Assembly: GCA_902614905.1 (NCBI GenBank)
Contig: CACMMN010000005.1
Span: 24,482 to 88,481, forward strand
Direction of reading: 5' to 3'
DNA: 64,000 bases
Source: an uncultured Pelagibacteraceae bacterium
GTDB lineage: Bacteria > Pseudomonadota > Alphaproteobacteria > Pelagibacterales > Pelagibacteraceae
In this document: positions 55,651 to 64,000 of the stretch, piece by piece
Layout: each line of letters begins with the position of its first letter
Position numbering within the stretch: position 1 is the stretch's first letter
Translations under genes and position numbers: made by a program
The notes under the pieces: model-generated
Told to the model about the DNA's origin: nothing
Databases searched by the model: none
What the model saw: the letters and a program-made list of their open reading frames with translations, nothing else

Positions 55651-56034
55651 ATGAAAGATAACAATCCTATATCTCCACACATACAAGTTTATAACTGGCA
55701 TATTTCATCACTTGTTTCAATTTCTCACAGAATAACAGGAGTGATAAATTATTTATTATTAATACTTGTTTGTTTTTGGGTGATTAGTTTAATATTTGGC
55801 TCAGAAAGTTATCAATACTTTAAAAAATTTTCAGAATCGATGGTGGGTAAGTTTTTTATTATTGGATTTATTTGGTCCTATTCATTTCAGATTTTAAGTG
55901 AAATCAGACATTGGTTCTGGGACATGGGTTATGGTTTTGAATTGAGAACTACAAAAATAACAGGTGTCATTGTGATATTAGGCTCTTTTATATTAACAAT
56001 AGCTTTATACCTTCTAAGTGGAGTTTTAATTTAA
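55651..56034 (+). CDS. sdhC: Succinate dehydrogenase cytochrome b556 subunit
   Basis: Membrane anchor with three TM helices. Start SPHIQVYNWHISSLVSISHRITGV (SxxHRxTG quinone/haem motif), later IRHWFWDMGYGFELR with haem-ligand His. 127 aa. One-nt overlap with sdhD. Confidence 0.95.
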   Translation: MKDNNPISPHIQVYNWHISSLVSISHRITGVINYLLLILVCFWVISLIFGSESYQYFKKFSESMVGKFFIIGFIWSYSFQILSEIRHWFWDMGYGFELRTTKITGVIVILGSFILTIALYLLSGVLI

Positions 56035-56357
56035 TGCTTCAAGCTACAAAAAAATGGTTATTCCAAAAAATCACTTCAGTAATAATGGTTCCTTTTATGA
56101 TTTGGTTTTTAATGAATATTGTTACAATATTTAATGGAAGTTATGACGAGGTAGTTAATTTCTTTACCTCACAGCCATCTAAAATATTATTTTCAATTTT
56201 CATAGTTAGCATGTTTTTTTATTCAGCTCTTAGTATTAGTGAGATTTTTGAGGACTATATAAAGCAGGAAAATGCAAAAAAATACGCAAATTTGGGTGTT
56301 TTTTTGTCATCTTTAATTATCCCTCTATTTACAATAATTACTATTATATATTTATAA
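56034..56357 (+). CDS. sdhD: Succinate dehydrogenase membrane anchor subunit
   Basis: 107 aa with three TM helices; [24 protein letters not shown] resembles SdhD openings. The typical haem-ligand His is hard to place: no His is visible in the middle helix ([16 protein letters not shown] holds the usual ExxDY-type ending). SAR11 SdhD may ligate haem through SdhC alone, as in some type C/D enzymes; this is inference. Position between sdhC and sdhA is decisive. Confidence 0.88.
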   Translation: MLQATKKWLFQKITSVIMVPFMIWFLMNIVTIFNGSYDEVVNFFTSQPSKILFSIFIVSMFFYSALSISEIFEDYIKQENAKKYANLGVFLSSLIIPLFTIITIIYL

Positions 56358-56359
56358 TT

Positions 56360-58135
56360 ATGAAATCTTACAAAATTATTGATCACGAATATGATGTAGT
56401 TGTGTTAGGTGCTGGTGGTTCAGGCTTGAGAGCTGCTGTTGGGTTAAGTGAAGCTGGGCTTAAGACAGCTTGTATATCAAAAGTTTTTCCAACTAGAAGC
56501 CATACATCTGCTGCCCAAGGTGGAATTTCTGCAGCGTTAGGTAATATGGGTGAAGATGATTGGCGTTGGCATATGTATGATACAGTTAAAGGTGCAGATT
56601 GGTTGGGTGATCAGGATTGTATAGAGTACTTGTGTAAAGAAGCTCCTCGAGCAGTTTTGGAATTAGAAAAATATGGTGTTCCTTTTAGCAGAACAGATGA
56701 TGGCAAAATTTACCAAAGACCTTTTGGTGGAATGACAAAAAACTATGGTAACGAACCAGTACAAAGAACTTGTGCAGCAGCAGATAGAACTGGCCATGCA
56801 ATTTTACATACATTGTATGGACAAGCTTTGAAACATAATACAGAATTTTTTATTGAGTATTTTGCATTAGATCTTTTAATGAAAAATGGTGAGTGCAAAG
56901 GTTTGGTTGCTTGGAATTTAAATGATGGCACAATTCATAGGTTTAGGTCTCACATAACAATTATTGCAACAGGTGGTTATGGAAAAATATACTATTCAGC
57001 TACTTCAGCACATACTTGTACTGGTGATGGGAATGCAATGGTATTAAGAGCAGGTTTACCTTTACAAGATATGGAATTTGTTCAATTTCATCCAACAGGT
57101 ATCTATGGTCATGGCACTTTAATATCTGAGGGTGTAAGAGGTGAAGGCGGATATCTTGTAAACTCTAAAGGTGAAAGATTTATGGAGAGATATGCTCCTA
57201 AAGCTAAGGACTTAGCATCAAGAGATGTGGTGAGTAGATCTATTGCAGTTGAAATAAATGAGGGCAGAGGAGTTGGCAAAGATAAAGATCACGTTCACTT
57301 ACATTTAGATCACTTAGATAAAAATGTTATCGAAGAGAGATTACCAGGCATATCAGAGTCTTCGAAGTTATTCGCTAACGTTGATGTTACTAAAGAACCA
57401 ATACCAGTAGTACCAACTGTTCATTATAACATGGGGGGTATACCTACAAATTATAAAGCTGAAGTGCTAACACTAAATGGTTCTGAAAAAACAGTTCCGG
57501 GATTAATGGCTATTGGTGAGGCTGCATGTGTATCTGTTCATGGAGCAAATAGATTAGGATCTAATTCATTAATTGATTTAGTTGTTTTTGGAAGAGCTGC
57601 AGCAAAAAGAGCATCCGAATTAGTAAAACCTGGACAACCACATGAAGATATTCCAGATTCTGAAACTGATAAATGTTTATCAAGATTTGATAAACTTAGA
57701 AATTCTAGCGGTTCAAACAGTACTGCAGATTTAAGATTATCTATGCAAAAAACAATGCAGTCAAAGTGTGCCGTTTTTAGAACAGAAAAAACTTTAAAAG
57801 AAGGCATTGAGCAAATAAGAAAACCATTTGAAGGTATGGAAAATTTATCAGTGAAAGATAAATCTTTAATTTTTAATACTGATTTAGTTGAAACCTTAGA
57901 GTTTGATAACTTAATAAGACAAGCAATAACAACAATGGATTCAGCATATTATAGAAAGGAGAGCAGAGGTGCTCATGCTAGAGAAGATTATCCTAAGAGA
58001 GACGATGAAAAATACATGCAACATACTTTATCTTGGTGTGAAGGTAAGAAAACAAAAATAGATTATAGACCAGTTCACAGATCAACACTAACTAATGATG
58101 TGCAGTATTTCCCGCCACAGGAAAGAGTCTACTGA
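56360..58135 (+). CDS. sdhA: Succinate dehydrogenase flavoprotein subunit
   Basis: Covalent-FAD catalytic subunit. [40 protein letters not shown] (FAD-linked His), [23 protein letters not shown] (active-site region), [47 protein letters not shown]. 591 aa. Stop and sdhB start overlap by 1 nt. Confidence 0.98.
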   Translation: MKSYKIIDHEYDVVVLGAGGSGLRAAVGLSEAGLKTACISKVFPTRSHTSAAQGGISAALGNMGEDDWRWHMYDTVKGADWLGDQDCIEYLCKEAPRAVLELEKYGVPFSRTDDGKIYQRPFGGMTKNYGNEPVQRTCAAADRTGHAILHTLYGQALKHNTEFFIEYFALDLLMKNGECKGLVAWNLNDGTIHRFRSHITIIATGGYGKIYYSATSAHTCTGDGNAMVLRAGLPLQDMEFVQFHPTGIYGHGTLISEGVRGEGGYLVNSKGERFMERYAPKAKDLASRDVVSRSIAVEINEGRGVGKDKDHVHLHLDHLDKNVIEERLPGISESSKLFANVDVTKEPIPVVPTVHYNMGGIPTNYKAEVLTLNGSEKTVPGLMAIGEAACVSVHGANRLGSNSLIDLVVFGRAAAKRASELVKPGQPHEDIPDSETDKCLSRFDKLRNSSGSNSTADLRLSMQKTMQSKCAVFRTEKTLKEGIEQIRKPFEGMENLSVKDKSLIFNTDLVETLEFDNLIRQAITTMDSAYYRKESRGAHAREDYPKRDDEKYMQHTLSWCEGKKTKIDYRPVHRSTLTNDVQYFPPQERVY

Positions 58136-58908
58136 TGGTTCAAATAAATTTGCCTAAGAATTCAAAAATCCAAAAGGGCAAATATTTTAAAGACACAACA
58201 GGTTCTAAGAATATAAGAAAAGTTAATATTTATAGATGGGATCCATCAACTGGCGAAAACCCAAGAATTGATACTTACGAAGTGGATATGGATAATTGCC
58301 CATCAAAAGTTTTAGATCTACTTAATAAAATTAAAAACGAAATTGATCCAACTATTGCTTATAGAAGATCGTGTGCACACGGAGTTTGTGGTTCTTGCGC
58401 AATGAATATGGATGGAAAAAATGGTTTAGCTTGCACTAAACCTCACTCAGAGATTAAAGGAGATATTAATATTTATCCTCTTCCTCATTTAAAAGTATTA
58501 AAAGATCTTATTGGAGATTTAAGTACACTTTATAGACAATATGAGTCTGTGGAACCATGGCTAAAAAACTCAAACGATTCCAGCAAAACCGAGAACTTAC
58601 AATCTAAAGAAGATAGAGCTAAACTTGATGGACTTTATGAATGTATTATGTGTGCATGTTGTTCCACGTCATGCCCTAGTTACTGGTGGAACGGAGACAA
58701 ATATCTTGGTCCAGCTGTTTTGCTTCAAGCCTATAGATGGATAATAGACTCAAGAGATGAAGATAGAAAAGCAAGATTAAAAAAAGTAGCTGACGAACTA
58801 AAACTATATAGGTGTCATACAATCATGAACTGTACAAATGCTTGTCCAAAGGGTCTTAATCCTGCAAAAGCTATAGCTTCTATCAAAAAAATGCTTGCAA
58901 CAAGCTAA
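58135..58908 (+). CDS. sdhB: Succinate dehydrogenase iron-sulfur subunit
   Basis: Carries [2Fe-2S] ([18 protein letters not shown]), [4Fe-4S] ([20 protein letters not shown]) and [3Fe-4S] ([21 protein letters not shown]). 257 aa. Closes the sdhCDAB operon; mmsA starts 24 nt later. Confidence 0.98.
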   Translation: MVQINLPKNSKIQKGKYFKDTTGSKNIRKVNIYRWDPSTGENPRIDTYEVDMDNCPSKVLDLLNKIKNEIDPTIAYRRSCAHGVCGSCAMNMDGKNGLACTKPHSEIKGDINIYPLPHLKVLKDLIGDLSTLYRQYESVEPWLKNSNDSSKTENLQSKEDRAKLDGLYECIMCACCSTSCPSYWWNGDKYLGPAVLLQAYRWIIDSRDEDRKARLKKVADELKLYRCHTIMNCTNACPKGLNPAKAIASIKKMLATS

Positions 58909-58932
58909 TTAGTTAATTAAATAATTTTGCCA

Positions 58933-60426
58933 ATGAATTTAATACAACATTACGTAAATGGTAAAATTTTTTCTGGTTCATCCAAAAGAAGTGGAAAAGT
59001 TTTTAATCCCGCAACAGGATCACAAGAGAGCGAAGTCTCACTTGGAACAAAAAATGACTTAGACCAAGCTGTTGATATAGCATCAAAAGCCTTTGAAACA
59101 TGGTCTCTAAAACCATCAATACAAAGGGCAAGAGTCATGTTTAAATTTAAAGAATTGATAGAAAAAAATTCAGATGAGCTAACAAAATTAATTGTTTCTG
59201 AACATGGTAAGGTTTATGAGGATGCAAAAGGCTCACTGACAAGAGGTTTAGAGATAGTTGAATTTGCCTGTGGCATACCTCAAATGTTAAAAGGGGAATT
59301 TACAGAAAATGTTGGCACTGAGATTGACAGTTGGTCAATTAGACAGCCACTTGGTGTTTGTGCAGGTATAACCCCATTTAATTTTCCAGCTATGGTACCA
59401 ATGTGGATGTTTCCAATGGCTATCGCATGTGGAAATACATTTATTTTAAAACCGTCAGAGAAAGATCCTTCATGTTCAATAAAGTTAGCAGAGCTTTTTT
59501 CAGAAGCTGGTTTACCTGATGGAGTTCTTAATGTTGTCAATGGAGATAAAGAGGTAGTTGATGCAATTTTAACAAATAAAAAAATTCAAGCAGTAAGTTT
59601 TGTTGGATCGACTCCAATAGCAAAATATATTTACGAAAATGCTGCAAAAAATGAAAAAAGGGTACAAGCTTTAGGAGGTGCAAAAAATCATTGTGTTGTC
59701 ATGCCTGACTGTGATTTAGAGCAAGCTGTTAACGGATTAATGGGAGCAGCATACGGATCCGCAGGAGAAAGATGCATGGCCCAATCAGTAGCAGTTGCTG
59801 TTGGAAAAATTGGTGATGAATTAGTAGGAAAACTATCAAAAAAAGTCGAGGCTTTAAAAGTTGGTCCTGGTATGGATAAAAGTTCAGAGATGGGTCCCTT
59901 AGTTACAAAAGAACATCTTGAAAAAGTGAAAGGATATGTAGATTTAGGTGTTAAAGAGGGCGCTAAGTTAGTTGTGGATGGTAGAAATATAAAGTTACAA
60001 GGTTATGAAAAAGGATTTTTTATTGGAGGATGTTTATTTGATCATGTGAGTAAAGATATGAGAATTTACAAAGAAGAGATCTTCGGTCCAGTTTTATCAG
60101 TTGTAAGAGCTAAAGATTTTAACGAGGCAATTAATTTAATTAACGAACATGAATTTGGTAATGGAACAAGTATTTACACACGTGACGGTGATGTTGGAAG
60201 AACTTTTGCAAGCAAAATTAAAGTTGGCATGGTTGGTATAAATATACCTATACCTGTGCCAGTCGCATTCCACAGTTTTGGTGGATGGAAAAGATCACTT
60301 TTTGGAGATCAACACATGCATGGACCTGAGGGTGTAAGATTTTATACAAAATTAAAAACAATTACATCTAGGTGGCCTTCAGGTGTTAGATCAAACCCAG
60401 AGTTTATAATGCCAACAATGAAATAG
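58933..60426 (+). CDS. mmsA: Methylmalonate-semialdehyde dehydrogenase (CoA-acylating)
   Basis: Converts methylmalonate or malonate semialdehyde to propionyl- or acetyl-CoA. NAD-dependent aldehyde dehydrogenase fold with NLIQHYVNGKIFSGSSKRSG, GITPFNFPAMVPMWMFPMAIACGNTF, SFVGSTPIAKYIYENA, LGGAKNHCVVMPDCD and catalytic Cys in GSAGERCMAQSVAV, all typical of MmsA. The track's TTG at 58927 is two codons before the better ATG at 58933. Found between sdhB and mdh, joining valine, beta-alanine or acrylate-type degradation to the TCA cycle; malonate semialdehyde also arises from the DMSP cleavage route. Confidence 0.93.
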   Translation: MNLIQHYVNGKIFSGSSKRSGKVFNPATGSQESEVSLGTKNDLDQAVDIASKAFETWSLKPSIQRARVMFKFKELIEKNSDELTKLIVSEHGKVYEDAKGSLTRGLEIVEFACGIPQMLKGEFTENVGTEIDSWSIRQPLGVCAGITPFNFPAMVPMWMFPMAIACGNTFILKPSEKDPSCSIKLAELFSEAGLPDGVLNVVNGDKEVVDAILTNKKIQAVSFVGSTPIAKYIYENAAKNEKRVQALGGAKNHCVVMPDCDLEQAVNGLMGAAYGSAGERCMAQSVAVAVGKIGDELVGKLSKKVEALKVGPGMDKSSEMGPLVTKEHLEKVKGYVDLGVKEGAKLVVDGRNIKLQGYEKGFFIGGCLFDHVSKDMRIYKEEIFGPVLSVVRAKDFNEAINLINEHEFGNGTSIYTRDGDVGRTFASKIKVGMVGINIPIPVPVAFHSFGGWKRSLFGDQHMHGPEGVRFYTKLKTITSRWPSGVRSNPEFIMPTMK

Positions 60427-61394
<968 letters not shown>

Positions 61395-61395
<1 letters not shown>

Positions 61396-62555
61396 TGAAT
61401 ATTCACGAACATCAAGCAAAACAAATATTAAAAAAATATGGTGCGAGTGTTCCAAAAGGTGATTTTGCTTTCACAGTAAACGAGTTAATTGAAAAAGCAA
61501 AAGCGATTAAGACTGAAAAATATGTTTTAAAAGCACAGATACACGCTGGAGGTAGAGGTAAAGCTGGAGGGGTTAAAATATTAAAAAATATTAAGGAATT
61601 AACTGATGCTGCAAAAGAGATGTTGGGTAAAACTCTTATTACTCACCAGACTGGTCCAAATGGCAAAGAAGTAAAAAGACTTTATATTGAAGAGTCGTCG
61701 AAAATTAAGAAAGAATTTTATTTGTCATGTCTTATTGATAGAGCCAGTTCAAAAATTGCATTTATTTCTAGTGATCAAGGAGGAATGGACATTGAAGAAG
61801 TAGCTAAAAAGAGTCCTGAAAAAATAATTACGACTAAAGTAGATTATCTTGAGGATATTGATGATGAAAATTGCAAAAAAATTATCAAAATTTTTAATCT
61901 AAAAGACAATACAATGTTACAAGGAATAAATCTAATTAAATCAATTTATAAAATGTTTATATCTACTGATGCAAACTTAGTTGAAATAAATCCTTTAATA
62001 TTAACTGAAGATGATAATCTAATCTGTTTAGATGCCAAAATGAATTTTGACGATAATTCAATTTTTAGGCAACCAGAGATTCAAAGTCTAAGGGATTTAA
62101 ATGAGGAAGATCCATCAGAAATTGAAGCAAGCAAACATGATTTAGCCTATATAAAATTAGATGGATCAATTGGCTGTATGGTAAATGGAGCAGGATTAGC
62201 AATGGCAACCATGGATATAATTAAATTGTTTGGGCAAGAGCCAGCAAATTTTTTAGATGTGGGTGGTGGAGCCTCAAAAGAAAAAGTTTCTGCAGCCTTT
62301 AAAATTATACTTTCAGATCCAAATGTTAAAGGAATATTAATAAATATTTTTGGAGGCATTATGAGATGCGATATTCTTGCTCAAGGAGTTGTTGAAGCAG
62401 CAAAAGAAATTAATATAAATGTACCACTTGTAGTTAGATTAGCTGGAACAAACTATAAAGAAGGTAAACTAATTTTAGATAACTCAGGGTTAAAAATAAT
62501 TTCTGCATCAGATTTGTCAGATGCGGCTAGCAAAATTGTAAAAGCAATAAAATAA
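61395..62555 (+). CDS. sucC: Succinyl-CoA synthetase beta subunit (ADP-forming)
   Basis: ATP-grasp subunit. [81 protein letters not shown] and [20 protein letters not shown]. 386 aa. Shares 1 nt with sucD. Confidence 0.98.
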
Positions 62556-63430
62556 TGTCTATTTTAGTAAATAAAGAAACCAAAGTAATTTGCCAAGGAT
62601 TTACAGGATCCCATGGCACATTTCACTCTGAACAAGCTATTAAGTATGGAACTAATCTTGTAGGTGGTGTAACTCCCAAAAAAGGAGGCCAAGAACATTT
62701 GGGTAGACCAGTCTTTAATACTGTTAAAGAAGCTAAAGATAAAACTGGCGCGAATGCTTCAATGATTTATGTCCCAGCAAAGTTTGCTGCTGCTGCAATA
62801 ATTGAAGCATTAGATGCATCTATAGAATTGATTGTTTGTATCACTGAGGGGATACCAATATTAGACATGTTAAAAGTTAAACAAAAATTATCAAAATCTA
62901 AATCAAGATTAATTGGTCCTAACTGCCCAGGTATTATTACACCTGATGAATGTAAAATTGGAATAATGCCAGGAAATATTCATAAAAAAGGAACAGTTGG
63001 AATAGTCTCAAGATCAGGTACATTAACGTACGAAGCAGTTGCTCAAACTACTGAAAATGGACTGGGTCAATCGACTTGTATAGGTATTGGAGGCGATCCA
63101 ATTAATGGAACAAATTTTATTGATTGTCTTGATCTTTTTTTAAAAGACGATGATACAAAATCTATACTAATGATTGGGGAAATCGGTGGTTCTGCAGAGG
63201 AAGAAGCTGCAGAATTTATAAAAAGTCATTCTATCAAAAAGCCTATGGTTGGATTTATTGCGGGAGTTACAGCACCACCCGGTAGAAGAATGGGACATGC
63301 TGGAGCAATAATTTCTGGAGGCAAAGGTAGTGCAAAAGACAAAATAGAAACTATGGAAAAAGCAGGCATTACTATAGCTAATTCTCCTGCCGAGTTGGGC
63401 AAAACACTTGTAGATAAATTGTCACTTTAA
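62555..63430 (+). CDS. sucD: Succinyl-CoA synthetase alpha subunit
   Basis: CoA-binding subunit with [70 protein letters not shown], and the phospho-His in [18 protein letters not shown]. 291 aa. The sucA gene follows after 35 nt, which reverses the common sucAB-sucCD order. Confidence 0.98.
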   Translation: MSILVNKETKVICQGFTGSHGTFHSEQAIKYGTNLVGGVTPKKGGQEHLGRPVFNTVKEAKDKTGANASMIYVPAKFAAAAIIEALDASIELIVCITEGIPILDMLKVKQKLSKSKSRLIGPNCPGIITPDECKIGIMPGNIHKKGTVGIVSRSGTLTYEAVAQTTENGLGQSTCIGIGGDPINGTNFIDCLDLFLKDDDTKSILMIGEIGGSAEEEAAEFIKSHSIKKPMVGFIAGVTAPPGRRMGHAGAIISGGKGSAKDKIETMEKAGITIANSPAELGKTLVDKLSL

Positions 63431-63465
63431 ATAAAGGAACTTTGTATTATAAATAGTAAATATAA

Positions 63466-64000
63466 ATGAGTTCCTCAAATAACTTAGAAAATAAAAATGC
63501 AACTTTTTTAAACAAATCCAACAGCGGATTTATTGAAGAGATGTATGTAAAATTTATAGAGGGAGATCCAAATTTACCTGAAAGTTGGAGGAGCTATTTT
63601 GAAAGTCTTAATGAAGATCTAGAAGTCATTTCCAAAGAAATTCAAGGACCAAATTGGAGTCCTAAAAAAATAAAAATTAATAGAAATAATTTAAACTATA
63701 AAAATAATGTCCCTACGGAAAATGTTAATGCAGATAAAAAAGTTTCAGATTCTATAAGAGCTATAACGCTAATAAGAGCTTACAGAACAAGAGGTCATTT
63801 GATTGCAAATTTAGATCCTTTGGGTTTAATGAAAAGAGAGTACTTACATGATTTACATCCAAAAGATCATGGTTTTACTGCAGATGATCTTAATAGGAAA
63901 ATTTTCTTAGATAACTATATGGATATAGGACATGCAACAATTAAAGAAATAACAAATAATTTAAAAAAAATCTATTGCTCAACAATTGGCGCAGAATTTA
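63466..64000 (+). CDS. sucA: 2-oxoglutarate dehydrogenase E1 component (partial, 5' part)
   Basis: The first 178 residues are present; the window ends inside the gene, so the ORF track omitted it. NSGFIEEMYVKFIEGDPNLPESWRSYF and ITLIRAYRTRGHLIANLDPLGL are the conserved E1o N-terminal segments. Thiamine diphosphate site lies beyond the edge. It would supply succinyl-CoA to SucCD. Start ATG is preceded by TAAATATAA with no clear ribosome site. Confidence 0.94.
   Translation, partial: MSSSNNLENKNATFLNKSNSGFIEEMYVKFIEGDPNLPESWRSYFESLNEDLEVISKEIQGPNWSPKKIKINRNNLNYKNNVPTENVNADKKVSDSIRAITLIRAYRTRGHLIANLDPLGLMKREYLHDLHPKDHGFTADDLNRKIFLDNYMDIGHATIKEITNNLKKIYCSTIGAEF

Overview
This window looks like chromosome of a SAR11 alphaproteobacterium (Candidatus Pelagibacter or a close relative). 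The evidence is the strongly AT-rich sequence, Lys/Asn/Ile-rich proteins, almost no intergenic space (many 1-8 nt gene overlaps), and above all a complete DMSP demethylation operon whose DmdA matches the Pelagibacter enzyme from memory. I saw no insertion sequence, prophage, CRISPR array, tRNA or rRNA. All assignments come from reading motifs and gene context; no searches were run.

Layout. 1-9.7 kb: the tail of an unknown gene, acs with a very basic N-terminal extension, an EVE-domain protein, a SPINDLY/OGT-type TPR glycosyltransferase, tsaD, hemC-hemD, an MscS channel, yggT and folD. 9.7-20.3 kb is the most accessory-looking part: a second OGT-like protein, an SDR lacking the usual catalytic Tyr, a DPRP-type cryptochrome/photolyase lacking the expected Fe-S cysteines, three sugar or envelope genes, a DCC thiol oxidoreductase, a 42-aa DUF2256 protein missing from the ORF track, a CRTAC1-like exported protein, an exported Cys-rich unknown, and a second photolyase-type protein that starts directly with the FAD-binding domain. 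20.3-25.1 kb: argG, an IalB-like protein, an aldo/keto reductase, a BI-1 protein, DUF2794, yciB and hspQ.

25.2-29.9 kb: a long RNA hairpin, then ccmC-D-E-F-G-H for cytochrome c maturation and a PagL-like outer-membrane protein. 29.9-39.5 kb is a 2-hydroxy/2-keto acid region: an FMN hydroxyacid dehydrogenase, an aminotransferase, a GlcD-like FAD oxidase, a D-2-hydroxyacid dehydrogenase, a TRAP transporter whose binding-protein gene ends in a strong terminator, and an amidase. 39.3-43 kb: a 58-aa membrane protein, an EamA transporter, a hydrolase, and ftsY-dapF on the minus strand.

43-64 kb: a structured leader with a possible pseudoknot before ffh, then rpsP-trmD-rplS (no rimM between rpsP and trmD, and low-complexity tails on S16 and L19), leuCDB, dmdC-dmdB-hydrolase-dmdA, asd, sdhCDAB, mmsA, mdh, sucCD and the start of sucA. 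The second half thus joins sulfur/carbon use from DMSP, leucine and lysine-family synthesis and the TCA cycle in one co-directional series.

The best candidates for something undescribed are the ffh leader RNA, the hspQ-ccmC hairpin with a CU-rich loop, the photolyase-associated gene set with its degenerate enzymes, and the alpha/beta hydrolase embedded in the dmd operon.
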